A stretch of 64,000 bases of DNA from Bernardetia sp. (GTDB taxonomy: Bacteria > Bacteroidota > Bacteroidia > Cytophagales > Bernardetiaceae). The notes below the pieces were generated by a model, which saw only the letters and a program-made list of their open reading frames with translations, was not told the origin of the DNA and made no database searches. Shown piece after piece: positions 34,001 to 43,808 of the stretch. The stretch covers positions 1-64,000 of the forward strand of contig JAHDBD010000002.1 in the NCBI GenBank assembly GCA_020630575.1. Reading direction: 5' to 3'. The position numbers and the translations under genes were made by a program. The stretch's first letter is position 1; every line of letters starts with the position of its first letter.

Positions 34001-36707
34001 TAGTGATTCGGCAAATATCAATGTAGTCTTTAGTGATACAAGAACTCAAACAAGAGTTTTGAATTGTGCAAGTGATTCAATTAACTATTTTGATTTAAGA
34101 GTTACAGATTTGGCAGGTAATACTGTTATTACACCTGTTTTTGTTGCTGTTACGGCAGTTACTCACGATTTTAATGTAAATATTGTTGCTCAAAACTTCC
34201 GTCCTAGCAGAACAAGTTATGTTAGTGTTTATGTAAATAATAATTCGTGTGCTATCAAATCAGGACAAGTAAAATTTACTATTCCAGCAAGTCTAACTTA
34301 TGAACCAACTTATACTGGAAATACAATCCCACCAGATAATATTGTAGGAAATGATTTGTTTTGGAATATTACAAATTTGAATTTTGCTCAAAACTTTGTT
34401 GCTACAGTAGCTTTAAGAGCTGATAATAGTATCAATATTGGTGATAATGTTTGTTTTACAACTTCTGCAACTCCGACATTAAATGATCATAATCTAGCTA
34501 ACAATACAAAAAATCACTGCTTCCCTGTAGTAAACTCGTACGATCCGAACGACAAACAAGTCTATCCACAAGGAATTTGTGATGATAAATTTACACAGCG
34601 TTCAGACTTACCTCTTACTTATACAATCCGTTTCCAAAATACAGGAAATGCACCTGCTTTGAATGTAAATATTGTGGATTCGTTGAGCAGTTTATTGGAT
34701 AGAAGCTCTTTGCGAGTTGTTGGAAGTAGCCATCCGATGGTGGTTGATACGACAGCAAATAATAATGTCATCAATTTTGTTTTCAATGATATTAATCTTC
34801 CTGATAGCACTTCTAGTCCTGCTTTAAGTCAAGGGTATGTTATTTTTGAACTTGATGAAATTGCAGCACATACAGATACTTCAAGAATTGAAAATAAATC
34901 CTACATTTATTTTGATACAAATGCTCCAATTATCACAAATACAGTCAAAAATACAATTTTGGATGTATTGCCTTTATGTGATCCTGCTGGTGGTTCAAAC
35001 CCACCAATTGCAGATTGTCAGTTGCCAACGAATTTGACAGCAGAAGCACTTTCTGCAACCAAAGCAAAACTTTCTTGGACAACTCCAGCAAATTCAAATG
35101 CTATCAATTATGAAATTTGGAGAAACAACCAGTTATTAGAAACAGTTGTTGCTTCTCAATTATCTTTTGTTGATTCATTATTGAATCCAAGTACACAGTA
35201 TACGTATTCTATAAAAGCAATTTGTGGAAATAATACAGCCACTTCAAACTTTGTTCAAGTACGTACAATTCCATCAACGCCAACTTTATTCTCTTTAGAA
35301 GCTGCTTGTAAAGGAGAAACAGGAACGATTGAAGTTCGTAGTAATGGAGCTGTCTATCGTGTGTATGCTTCTCAAAATGCTGCAAGTCCGCTTTTTGAAA
35401 CAAATAATGCAACTATTCAAACGCCTGCTTTGAATGATACAACTACGTTTTATATTTCTGTCGTTGTAAATAGCTTAGAAAGTGAACGATTAGAAGTTGT
35501 TGTTCCAATTAAAGAAGTATTTGAAGCCATTGTTGAGCAAGGAAGTTTGTTTGAAACGTGTACAAATACATTTACACTTTCAGCTAATGAAGTAGAAAAT
35601 GCTTCTTATCTTTGGTTTAGAGGAAATATCCAAGTAGGAAACACAAGAGCATTGGTTGTTTCTTTTGAAGGAAATTATACTGTAAGAATTGAAAGAGAGG
35701 GTTGTTTTGCTGTTTCTGAAGCTACAAAAGTGGTGTTTGTTGATGCTCCAACTGCCAAAATAGAACAAGGAAGTGAAGTTTCTTTCTGTGGAAATGGAAT
35801 GTTAAATGCACAAGATACAAGCTCAAATGTAACGTATACTTGGTCTCTCAATGGAACAGATGTAGGAACTGGAACATCAATTTCAGTTTCAGAGTCTGGA
35901 AACTATACTTTAACAGCAAGTCAGCCTTCGTGTTTGGATAGTGTGAGTATTGCTGTTACAATTACAGATTTGCCTGCTATGGTTCTTGCTGCTGATAAAA
36001 CAGAAATTTGTTCAAGTGAAGAAACAACGCTGTCTGTAACAACTGGCACAGGTTTTACTTACAAGTGGTTCAGAAATCAAACAGCAATTTCAAATGATTC
36101 ATCTACTTTAGTTACTTCTGAAATTGGAACTTACAAAGTAGAAATCACAACAACAGAAGGTTGTCAAGTAGAATCAAATGAAGTAGAAATCACAGAAGCA
36201 CAAGCTCCAGATGCAACGATTACGATAAACAAAGAGAATTCTGTTGACAAAACAATTACTGTTTCGTCTTCTGATTCTATTGTTGCAGTAGTTTGGTTTA
36301 AAGATGGAAATGAAATAGCTAGTTTCAATAATCAGAAAATGATTCAACCAACTGAGAGTGGAAATTACAAAGCAAAAGTAACTTATCTTTCAGGCTGTGA
36401 ATTTGAAACGGAAGAAAAAGTCTTTACTTTCGATATAGAAACTGGAATTGAAGAAGAATCTGCAAAAATCTTTACGGTTTATCCAAATCCAAATACTGGT
36501 TCATTCAAAGTAGAGTTTGCAACAACAACAAATCAAAAAACAAATATTGTTGTAGTAGATGCACTGGGTAGAACTATTTACAGGAAAGAAATTTCTAGAA
36601 ACGAGAAAACGACTAACATTACACTTCCAAAAATAAGTGCAGGTGTTTATGTAGTACAGATTGTTTCTCAAGGAAAAGTATATACAAAACAACTGGTTGT
36701 TCAATAA
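31053..36707 (+). CDS. Secreted delta-60 repeat protein with T9SS sorting domain
   Basis: A 1884-residue secreted protein. A signal peptide (about 1-31, ending SAWGQ) leads to about 14 delta-60 (DUF5122) beta-propeller repeats up to residue 780, each with a phrase like LNADGSLDTSF and PDGKIIV. Next are an Ig/CHU-type segment, a DUF11-like repeat near 1160-1310 (YTIRFQNTGNAPALNVNIVD), a fibronectin III domain near 1335-1415 and several PKD/Ig-like repeats. Residues from about 1805 form a type IX sorting domain (FTVYPNPNTGSF, then ISAGVYVVQIVSQGK and KQLVVQ). The T9SS moves it across the outer membrane to the surface or medium. The function is probably adhesive or structural, by analogy. No enzyme motif is seen. 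Confidence 0.88.
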   Translation: MNNFKTTFYRLFSVCIILLWSNFYSNSAWGQCNPAASDPNFNPNDVGFGFGQGSVSGISKFVVMSDNKIIVIGTSDKYNNQPVDNLYRLNEDGTLDNSFTLFSATPYANASFSDIELLSNQQLLVSGNIVDGSNQQKHIIRVNPDGSVDNTFNVTGLETTSNVRNITLQPDGKIIVVGSLLIAGTNQDIVRLNADGSLDTSFIVGNADNTFNQYNVGTITSATVQNDGKIIVIGDFNQYNTINKKNIARLNTDGTIDNSFLTLVTGAATMDDINNVAIQQPSGKIIVTGNFEELNGTSVSNIARLNLDGSLDMSFIQGVGFNWYTDRVSFQSDGKMIVAGSFSSYNGATVYNLVRLNADGALDNSFSVRNIKRSQGYVVELANGKFLTTINASESGIDRLNADGSHDDTFNPNTGFNNTILQTASLPNGQFYASGYQMGKYNRVATGAIAKINADGSLDPTFNYDANQLGNGILVHISYHTSLTIQADGKLLVGTITITPSNTSESVKLFRLNTDGTLDNTFVVEGEFASSLTAGMVAKVIVQDNGKIIVSGTTNITSGNRDFKIVRLNSDGSLDTSFLEITANESISDMILLPDGKILVAGGFSSLNGSPVNKLACLLPNGTIDNTFYTDLDLHSISDIDTLNNEIYVSGEFDNGSAAFVGAIRKVSNTGIMNPTFDVILTGSGATVPLTNILVESNGKIILAGEFDQVNGVNQKNLAKLNADGSLVANFDVGTSTDGRINSAFLQPDNTIVIAGGFLSYNGTGRNRIAKITNTSVLVRNTTPTNQQTGLCQGNSTTLTASGLGTVYWYDSPTSTTPIQTGTSFTTPILTQDSTYYYVLDSIASCGATDRLEILVKASPTLEAVSKPNYTLFLDANGQVELQASALDSASTGGCTGTIASFLFDDTGLPTRTFDCADTAGVHNLLLRITDINANTATSPTVVKVKDVIAPTLTTQSINIAFDASNTATISALDFVTSLSDNCSDSANINVVFSDTRTQTRVLNCASDSINYFDLRVTDLAGNTVITPVFVAVTAVTHDFNVNIVAQNFRPSRTSYVSVYVNNNSCAIKSGQVKFTIPASLTYEPTYTGNTIPPDNIVGNDLFWNITNLNFAQNFVATVALRADNSINIGDNVCFTTSATPTLNDHNLANNTKNHCFPVVNSYDPNDKQVYPQGICDDKFTQRSDLPLTYTIRFQNTGNAPALNVNIVDSLSSLLDRSSLRVVGSSHPMVVDTTANNNVINFVFNDINLPDSTSSPALSQGYVIFELDEIAAHTDTSRIENKSYIYFDTNAPIITNTVKNTILDVLPLCDPAGGSNPPIADCQLPTNLTAEALSATKAKLSWTTPANSNAINYEIWRNNQLLETVVASQLSFVDSLLNPSTQYTYSIKAICGNNTATSNFVQVRTIPSTPTLFSLEAACKGETGTIEVRSNGAVYRVYASQNAASPLFETNNATIQTPALNDTTTFYISVVVNSLESERLEVVVPIKEVFEAIVEQGSLFETCTNTFTLSANEVENASYLWFRGNIQVGNTRALVVSFEGNYTVRIEREGCFAVSEATKVVFVDAPTAKIEQGSEVSFCGNGMLNAQDTSSNVTYTWSLNGTDVGTGTSISVSESGNYTLTASQPSCLDSVSIAVTITDLPAMVLAADKTEICSSEETTLSVTTGTGFTYKWFRNQTAISNDSSTLVTSEIGTYKVEITTTEGCQVESNEVEITEAQAPDATITINKENSVDKTITVSSSDSIVAVVWFKDGNEIASFNNQKMIQPTESGNYKAKVTYLSGCEFETEEKVFTFDIETGIEEESAKIFTVYPNPNTGSFKVEFATTTNQKTNIVVVDALGRTIYRKEISRNEKTTNITLPKISAGVYVVQIVSQGKVYTKQLVVQ

Positions 36708-36733
36708 AAAATAATTGTATAATCCTGAAAAAA

Positions 36734-36770
36734 GAAAAATCAGACAGTCTTATAGATTGCCTGATTTTTC
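36734..36770 (+). terminator. Rho-independent terminator after the delta-60 giant
   Basis: GAAAAATCAGACAGTCT and AGATTGCCTGATTTTTC form a 17-bp stem with two mismatches and a 3-nt loop, followed by TTTTTT. Confidence 0.85.
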
Positions 36771-37143
36771 TTTTTTATTCTTATTTGAATATTTTCTTCT
36801 TGATGAGTTGTTTCTGGTGTTTGCAAATGTAAAGAAAAGAGGTGTTTCTTGATTATGTATTTTAATACTTTGTTTTACCATTTTTTTCATCCATTCTAAA
36901 CTGACTTTTGAACACCTTTGATGTTTTCCCAGAGTAAGAAAATGATGAGGAAAAAGAATCATTTGCAATTGATTGAGACTTTTAGTGAGTATAAAAAACA
37001 ACAATCTCTACAAGGTTTTGACTACTTCATATCATACAATAAACTTTGCAATGTGGGATACTAAATTTTCTCTAACATTAGCAAAAAGCACCCATTTGTG
37101 TAACTTAAAAGGATGTTTTTTCAGCACAAAAGATTAAAAGCAC

Positions 37144-37184
37144 ATAACTTTATATAATTAATTTAATTAATTATATAAAGTTAT
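37144..37184. repeat. Perfect 18-bp inverted repeat
   Basis: ATAACTTTATATAATTAA and TTAATTATATAAAGTTAT are exact complements around TTTAA, with a run of T after the right arm. It stands alone, 430 bp beyond the previous gene and 500 bp before the next, so it is not an ordinary gene terminator unless an unseen transcript ends here. Confidence 0.8.
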
Positions 37185-37679
37185 TTTTTTTATAAAAAAA
37201 TATACTAAAATTTCAACTATACAATTCAATTTCACACCACTCAATATGTTAAAATATAGCTTAATTAGTAATAAATAAACATCATATACATCTAGCTAAA
37301 TTTTTAAATTTCCTGTTCTTTACAAAACTCACCAATTAAGTTAATTAATTATGAGCATTAATCTTTTTTTTAATTGTAACTAAATGAAAATCAAATAATT
37401 ATCAATTAAATATATGTTTCATCAAAAAAAACATTGACTATTATTTGTTTATTATGAATAAAAATTGTTACATTTGGGAGTAGGCATTTTAAATAAAATT
37501 GTACAAATCAAATTTAATTTAATACTTTTATTTCATAAATATAAGTTATAATTATCTATAAACACGTATTTACATTGTTGTACTATTGATGTATAATTTA
37601 TAATGCTATACTAAAAAACACTACCAAGACTCATTAAATAATCCCTTAAATATTTATAAAAACTTATACTCTAACAGTA

Positions 37680-40598
37680 ATGAAAAGAATTATCCCCTTA
37701 ATAGCCTTATTTTGGCTATCAGTTATGTTTTATGCTACGGCACAGAACGATAGAATCCTTCTAAAAAATGAGGGTTCTGCTCAAGAAAACCTAACCCTTT
37801 CTCAAAGTAGTAATTTGAGTTTGCAAAAAAACTTGATACAACAAAAAAATGGACTTACTCTAAACAGTTTGAAACAAGCAGGTAGCTTTACTACAAAAGC
37901 TATCAAAATTGAACTTAAAAACCCTACTCCATTTATTTCGGCTTATACTACTTGGAAAGGCGAAAACCTACACCACGAATTTTTGACTATTGAACAAAGA
38001 ACTTCTATAGATGGCAAAAATTGGAATCTTTGGGAAAAAACTGATTTTGATGGACACGTAAACGTAGAAAATCACAAGGAAGCAAAACGCCTTACTTCGG
38101 TAGCTAGTTTCTTACCAAAAGAAACTCGTTTTATACAATATAGAATTTCTTGGAAAACAGGAAATGAACAAGCTGCAAACATCAAAGATGTAGAAGTTTC
38201 GTTTTATAGTCCTGGAGAAACTCCCAAACAAACTATCAAAAAAGCAAAAGATGATATGACAAACTACGTACAGAGTGGTAGCTGTTCGCAACCTCCAGTA
38301 GTTTCTCGTGCTAGTTGGGGCGCACGTGCTTCAAAAAGCAGCTATTCTTATACAAATGTTACACATTTGGTAGTTCATCATGCGTATGGATACGACTGGA
38401 ATGATGGTGCAGCAGCCGTTAGAGCTATTCAAGATTTGCATCAAAATTCAAATGGATGGTCAGATATTGGATATAACTATTTGATTCATAAAAGTGGAAC
38501 TATCTATCAAGGTCGTCCTGAAAACGTTATTGGAGCGCATTTTTGTGGATATAATTCAAAAACACAAGGAATTTGTATGTTAGGAACTTTTTCAAGCACT
38601 ACTCCTACCACTGCAGCTATGAATAGCTTGAAATCTTTATTAGCATGGAAAGCTAACAAAGATGGAATTAATCCAACTGGTTCTTCTTATCACTACTCTA
38701 CTGGAGGAAATGTAAAAAATATTGCAGGTCATAGAGACGGTGGTGGTTGTACTGAGTGTCCAGGTAACAGTTTGTATGCTTTATTACCAGGTGTACGTAA
38801 CGATGTAAAAGCACTTATTGATAATGGATGTAGTGGAGGAGGAACTCCATCAGACACAGTTGATCCAACTACAAGTATTACAGCACCAAGTAGTTCAACA
38901 AGTGACTTTACGGCTAGTTTTACAGATGCTGATAATGTAGCTGTAACAGGTCGTTTTTATCAAGTTTTAGAAAATCAGGGTTCTGAAACTCGTGCTAATC
39001 GTGGCAATGGTTTTTATAATGATAATTTTTCTACTGGTTCGCTTCATTCAGATTATAATGTAGGTGCTGGAAGTTGGTCAGCTAATTCTTCTGGACGTTT
39101 GGTTCAATCAAATACAACAATTACCAATACTTCTTTATCTACTTTTTTATCTCAAACAAACGGACAAAGTTATTTGTATAATTTTGCAGCCAAACTAAAT
39201 AGCACAACTGGAAATCGTCGTTTTGGTATTCATATTATGGCAAGTTCTCAAACCGATTCTGAAAGAGGAAATTCTTATTTAGTTTGGTTTTCAGGCGATG
39301 GTGCAACTGTAAATATTCTTGAAACAGTAAATAATGTTTTGAATACGAGAGCAAGTGCTTCTCTCACTACAGGTACAAGTTGGGCAGATTATAAAGTGGC
39401 GTATTCTACTACTACAGGGAAAATAGAAGTATTTAGAAATGATGCTTTGGTTCTTCAATGGACAGATTCAACTCCACTTACTTCGGGAAGTTATATTTCA
39501 TTTCGTACAAATCAAGCAAATGTAGAATTTGATGATTTGAAAGTCTATAAAGGTCGTAGCACTGGCGTTACTGTTACAGTTGGAAATACAAATGGAAAAG
39601 ATTTGCGTACTAATTTGGCTTCAACAGGTCAAGTAAAATCTATTGTAAGAGATGCAGCAGGTAATTTTTCTAGTGTTGCTAATGCTAATGTAACTATTGG
39701 CGCACCTGTTATCACAGATATTACAGGCAACTGGGCAGAAAATGAAATTCGTTATATGTTGAATAATGGATTTATGTCTGGATATAGTGATAATACATTC
39801 CGTCCAAACAATACCACAACTCGTGCCGAATTTGCAACTATGATAGCTATTATCATCGATCCAACTATTTCAACTGACCCTGCTATTGCTAATCGTAGTT
39901 TTACTGATATTAGTGGACATTGGGCAGAGGCAAATATCTTAAAAGCTGCTCGTGCTGGGTATTTGAGTGGTTATACTGACGGAACATTCCGACCAAATGA
40001 CCCAATTACAAGAATGCAAGTAACGCTATCTATTTCAAATGGACTAGGAGTAACAGGTGGAACAAGCACATTATTAAATTTATTTACAGATAAAAATGAT
40101 GTCCCTTCTTGGGCGACTACTTCGGTTACAAATGGAATAGCAAATCGTTTTGTAGCAAATCATCCAGACAAAAATTACTACAAACCAAATGAAAATAGTA
40201 CAAGAGCAAATGCTACGGTAGTTATGTATCAAGCGTTGCGTTACTTGAGTCGTGCGCCAGAATTATTCAATCAATACATTGTTGTTCCTGCAAATCCAGC
40301 TTCAAAAATTGCTGCACATTCACAAGCAAATCCAATAGAAGGAATGACTTTATTTCCCAATCCAATAGAAAACTCTCGTTTGAATGTTTCTTATTCTTTG
40401 AAAGAAGCATCTGAAGTAAGCATTCGTTTATACAGCATTTTGGGAGAAGAAATTTCTATTCTTTATCAAGGAAATAAAGCAGTAGGAACTCACAAAGAAG
40501 AGTTCGAACTCTCTAATCTTCGCCTAAAAGCAGGAACTTATATAATTAGAATTTCTTCAAAAGAAGGAACTAAAACGCTGCGTTTAATTAAACTATAA
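37680..40598 (+). CDS. Secreted N-acetylmuramoyl-L-alanine amidase with SLH domains and T9SS signal
   Basis: A 972-residue exported enzyme. A signal peptide (1-21, ATAQ) precedes a domain of about 160 residues of unknown fold. The amidase_2/PGRP domain (about 200-385) shows zinc ligands in HLVVHHAYG and AGHRDGGGCTECPG, plus GYNYLIHKSGTIYQGRP. It should cleave the amide bond between muramic acid and peptide. Then comes an Ig-like domain interrupted by a LamG-like beta-sandwich (about 395-675), three SLH motifs (GNWAENEIRYMLNNGFMSGY and two more, about 680-865) and a T9SS sorting domain from about 895. The stretch 38847-40310 is nearly identical to 42049-43512 in the next gene. It is likely the first gene of an SLH enzyme cluster, but its own hairpin follows. 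Confidence 0.92.
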   Translation: MKRIIPLIALFWLSVMFYATAQNDRILLKNEGSAQENLTLSQSSNLSLQKNLIQQKNGLTLNSLKQAGSFTTKAIKIELKNPTPFISAYTTWKGENLHHEFLTIEQRTSIDGKNWNLWEKTDFDGHVNVENHKEAKRLTSVASFLPKETRFIQYRISWKTGNEQAANIKDVEVSFYSPGETPKQTIKKAKDDMTNYVQSGSCSQPPVVSRASWGARASKSSYSYTNVTHLVVHHAYGYDWNDGAAAVRAIQDLHQNSNGWSDIGYNYLIHKSGTIYQGRPENVIGAHFCGYNSKTQGICMLGTFSSTTPTTAAMNSLKSLLAWKANKDGINPTGSSYHYSTGGNVKNIAGHRDGGGCTECPGNSLYALLPGVRNDVKALIDNGCSGGGTPSDTVDPTTSITAPSSSTSDFTASFTDADNVAVTGRFYQVLENQGSETRANRGNGFYNDNFSTGSLHSDYNVGAGSWSANSSGRLVQSNTTITNTSLSTFLSQTNGQSYLYNFAAKLNSTTGNRRFGIHIMASSQTDSERGNSYLVWFSGDGATVNILETVNNVLNTRASASLTTGTSWADYKVAYSTTTGKIEVFRNDALVLQWTDSTPLTSGSYISFRTNQANVEFDDLKVYKGRSTGVTVTVGNTNGKDLRTNLASTGQVKSIVRDAAGNFSSVANANVTIGAPVITDITGNWAENEIRYMLNNGFMSGYSDNTFRPNNTTTRAEFATMIAIIIDPTISTDPAIANRSFTDISGHWAEANILKAARAGYLSGYTDGTFRPNDPITRMQVTLSISNGLGVTGGTSTLLNLFTDKNDVPSWATTSVTNGIANRFVANHPDKNYYKPNENSTRANATVVMYQALRYLSRAPELFNQYIVVPANPASKIAAHSQANPIEGMTLFPNPIENSRLNVSYSLKEASEVSIRLYSILGEEISILYQGNKAVGTHKEEFELSNLRLKAGTYIIRISSKEGTKTLRLIKL

Positions 40599-40641
40599 AA
40601 TGTAGTAGAATACTTTTAATCTACCCAATTTCACAAAAATA

Positions 40642-40703
40642 AAAGAAGTCAATTAATCATTTTTTCAGATTATTTTTTTTTAAACTGCTTCATTGACTTC
40701 TTT
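40642..40703 (+). terminator. Hairpin between the amidase and M23 genes
   Basis: AAAGAAGTCAAT and ATTGACTTCTTT form a perfect 12-bp stem with a loop of 38 nt that includes T-runs. It probably terminates or attenuates transcription between the two genes. Confidence 0.6.
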
Positions 40704-40734
40704 ATTCCTTTTTAAATAATAAAATTAAAAAAAC

Positions 40735-43700
40735 ATGAAACTTTCAAAAATTTTTCAAAACCTTATTTTAGGTGTTGGAATAACATTAGCAGGAAACGTT
40801 CTTGCACAAGATGCTCAAATTGCTTTCTATAATGGAAATAATTTGATGAATACAAATCTTAAAAAACATAGTACTAAAAATATAGGCGAAAATCTTAGAT
40901 ATGAACAAGATGATTTTGTCAAAATTGATGAAATTGCTTTATTTCCAAAGGATATTTCGGCAACTCTTTCTATTCCAAAAGACTGGGTATTTTTTCAAGG
41001 ATTAAAATCTCCTTATTCGAATACATGGATTTATATGGAACGTACTCAAATAGGAACAGAATTTTCACTTTGGCTTTATGATGCAGATACACATCAAAAA
41101 ACGCTTTTGATGAATCAGAAAACTACTCCAAAAGAAAATTATTCGTTCAAACCAATAGCTTGGAGTGCTGATAAATCGGTATTTTATTTAGAAATGCTAA
41201 AATTTGATACAGATTTTGACCATGAAGGAGTTTGGAAATACGACTTGAAAACAAATCAGATGAGTAAATTATCTATTTCGAAAGATTATTTTACTACTCC
41301 AATGCTTTCTCCAGACCGAAATTATTTTTTGTATCTCAATAGTAATGAAGCCAAAAGAGATTTATTACACGGCTATGCTGATGAGATTATAGTGTATGAT
41401 ATTGAAGGAGCAAAAGAAAAATCTACCTACAAAAAAGAGGGAACACCTTTACAGTTAGCAGGTTGGGTTAAAGAAAAAGGAAATAATGATATAAAAGTTC
41501 ATAAAATTTCCCCAAATGAAACAAAAGATGAAAACCAAGTTTCTTCTACTATTGATTACTTCTTACCTTGGGATTCAGGAAGAGCTTATTATGTTTCTCG
41601 TCATGGTACCCCTGCACCTAGTGGTTTTCATAACCCTACTGGTTCAAGAACTTCTATTTATGATGGAATTGGACAACACGGATATGCAGCAGTTGATTTT
41701 GATACACCTGACAATGCAGACCATAATTTAAGAGCAGCAGCAGCAGGAACAGTAACTTCAGCAGGAGATTGTGGTTGTGGGTATGGAAACTTGGTAATCG
41801 TTCAGCATTCTGACGGAACTCGTACCTATTATGCTCATATGAAACAAATTTTAGCTAGTTCAGGGCAGAGTGTACAGCAAGGAACTATATTAGGATTAGA
41901 AGGAACAACAGGACAATCTTCAGGAGACCATTTGCATTTTGAATGGAGAGCTGCTGGAGGAAATTCTTCTACCATAGGTACTTTTTCAGATGTAGGACAA
42001 CCTCGCCAAGGCTATAAATATACAGCAGGAACAGGAACACCTCCACCTCCATCAGATACTGTAGATCCAACAACAAGTATTACAGCTCCAAGTAGTGCCA
42101 CAAGTGATTTTACAGCTAGTTTTACAGATGCTGATAATGTAGCTGTAACAGGGCGTTTTTATCAAGTATTAGAAAATCAGGGTTCTGAAACACGTGCTAA
42201 TCGTGGAAATGGATTCTATAACGATAATTTTTCTACAGGTTCGCTTCATTCAGATTATACAGTAGGTGCAGGTACATGGGCTGCTAATTCTTCTGGGCGT
42301 TTGGTTCAATCTAATACCACAAGTACAAATACTTCTTTATCTACATTTTTATCTCAAACAAACGGACAAAGTTATCTGTATAATTTTGCTGCAAAACTCA
42401 ATAGCACAACTGGAAACCGTCGTTTTGGTATTCATATTATGGCAAGTTCACAAACTGATTCTGAAAGAGGAAACTCGTATCTAGTTTGGTTCTCAGAAGA
42501 TGCGGGTTCTGTTACTATTTATGAAACAATTAATAATACTCTCAATACTCGTGCAAGTGCTTCTATTAATGTAGGTACAAGTTGGGCTGACTACAAAGTT
42601 GCTTATTCTACCACAACAGGTAAAATAGAAGTATTCAGAAATGATGCTTTACTTACAGAATGGACAGATTCTAGTCCTCTTACTTCTGGAAATTATATTT
42701 CTCTTCGTACTAATCAAGCCAATGTAGAATTTGATGATTTGAAAGTTTATAAAGGACGTAGTACTGGCGTTACTGTTACAGTTGGAAACACAAATGGAAA
42801 AGATTTGCGTACTAATTTAGCTGCAACAGGACAAGTAAAATCTATTGTAAGAGATGCAGCAGGTAATTTTTCAAGCGTAGCAAATGCAAATGTAACCATT
42901 GGCGCACCTGTTATTACAGATATTACTGGAAACTGGGCAGAAAATGAAATTCGTTATATGTTAGATAATGGATTTATGTCTGGATATAGTGATAATACAT
43001 TCCGTCCAAATAACACGACAACTCGTGCTGAATTTGCAACGATGATAGCAGCTATTATTGACCCTGCTATTTCAACTGACCCTGCTGTGGCTAGTCGTAG
43101 TTTTACTGATATTAGTGGACATTGGGCAGAAGTAAATATCTTAAAAGCTGCTCGTGCTGGGTATTTGAGTGGTTATACGGATGGAACATTCAGACCAAAT
43201 GACCCAATTACAAGAATGCAAGTAACACTATCTATTTCAAATGGACTAGGAGTAACAGGTGGAACAACTACATTATTAAATCTCTTTACAGATAAAAATG
43301 ATGTTCCTTTGTGGGCAACTACTTCGGTTACAAATGGTATTTCTAATCGTTTTGTAGCAAATCACCCAGATAAAAACTATTACAAGCCAAATGAAAATAG
43401 TACAAGAGCAAATGCTACTGTGGTAATGTATCAAGCGTTGCGTTACTTGAGTCGTGCGCCAGAATTATTCAATTCTTATATTGTTTTGCCTACAAATCCA
43501 GCTTCTAAAATAGCTGTAAAGTCAGAAGATAAAGCACTACAAAGTCTAGTTTTATATCCAAATCCATTAGAGGGTAATAATTTAAAACTGAAATTTTTAT
43601 TAGAAGAATCTACTCCTATTCAAATACGACTTTATAATATTTTAGGAGAAGAAATTTCGATATTATTTAATAAAGATAGTAAAGAAGGAAGGTTTGAAGA

Positions 43701-43800
43701 AGAGTTTGACTTATCGAAACTCAATCTTCAGACAGGAACTTATATTTTACGCATTATTTCTACTACCCAAACACAAACTGTGAGGTTTATTAAAAATTAA
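40735..43800 (+). CDS. Secreted M23 endopeptidase with SLH domains and T9SS signal
   Basis: A 1021-residue exported protein. A signal peptide ends around residue 25 (NVLAQ). Residues 50-260 resemble a beta-propeller-like or TolB-like segment (WSADKSVFYLEM, SPDRNYFLYLN). The M23/LytM domain (about 285-430) has the zinc motifs QHGYAAVDFD and HLHFEWR and the intervening YYAHM. It should cut peptide cross-links in peptidoglycan. Then follow the same Ig/LamG-like region, three SLH motifs and T9SS sorting domain as in the amidase, with about 35 substitutions and no gaps over about 488 residues. Strong hairpins follow the gene. Confidence 0.92.
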   Translation: MKLSKIFQNLILGVGITLAGNVLAQDAQIAFYNGNNLMNTNLKKHSTKNIGENLRYEQDDFVKIDEIALFPKDISATLSIPKDWVFFQGLKSPYSNTWIYMERTQIGTEFSLWLYDADTHQKTLLMNQKTTPKENYSFKPIAWSADKSVFYLEMLKFDTDFDHEGVWKYDLKTNQMSKLSISKDYFTTPMLSPDRNYFLYLNSNEAKRDLLHGYADEIIVYDIEGAKEKSTYKKEGTPLQLAGWVKEKGNNDIKVHKISPNETKDENQVSSTIDYFLPWDSGRAYYVSRHGTPAPSGFHNPTGSRTSIYDGIGQHGYAAVDFDTPDNADHNLRAAAAGTVTSAGDCGCGYGNLVIVQHSDGTRTYYAHMKQILASSGQSVQQGTILGLEGTTGQSSGDHLHFEWRAAGGNSSTIGTFSDVGQPRQGYKYTAGTGTPPPPSDTVDPTTSITAPSSATSDFTASFTDADNVAVTGRFYQVLENQGSETRANRGNGFYNDNFSTGSLHSDYTVGAGTWAANSSGRLVQSNTTSTNTSLSTFLSQTNGQSYLYNFAAKLNSTTGNRRFGIHIMASSQTDSERGNSYLVWFSEDAGSVTIYETINNTLNTRASASINVGTSWADYKVAYSTTTGKIEVFRNDALLTEWTDSSPLTSGNYISLRTNQANVEFDDLKVYKGRSTGVTVTVGNTNGKDLRTNLAATGQVKSIVRDAAGNFSSVANANVTIGAPVITDITGNWAENEIRYMLDNGFMSGYSDNTFRPNNTTTRAEFATMIAAIIDPAISTDPAVASRSFTDISGHWAEVNILKAARAGYLSGYTDGTFRPNDPITRMQVTLSISNGLGVTGGTTTLLNLFTDKNDVPLWATTSVTNGISNRFVANHPDKNYYKPNENSTRANATVVMYQALRYLSRAPELFNSYIVLPTNPASKIAVKSEDKALQSLVLYPNPLEGNNLKLKFLLEESTPIQIRLYNILGEEISILFNKDSKEGRFEEEFDLSKLNLQTGTYILRIISTTQTQTVRFIKN

Positions 43801-43808
43801 TTTTTTTA

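Larger units (their letters stand above)
36708..37679. other. 972-bp intergenic region without a recognised gene
   Basis: It holds the terminator at 36734-36770 and a perfect 18-bp inverted repeat at 37144-37184. A minus-strand reading frame of 84 codons at 36750-37004 begins with TTG, shows no family signature and overlaps the terminator; I do not call it. The rest is very AT-rich. It may be the remnant of a lost gene or contain a long leader of the amidase gene. Confidence 0.6.

Noticed and set aside
36750..37004. 84-residue minus-strand reading frame in the large gap
   Set aside because: It starts with TTG, overlaps the terminator of the preceding gene and shows no family signature.
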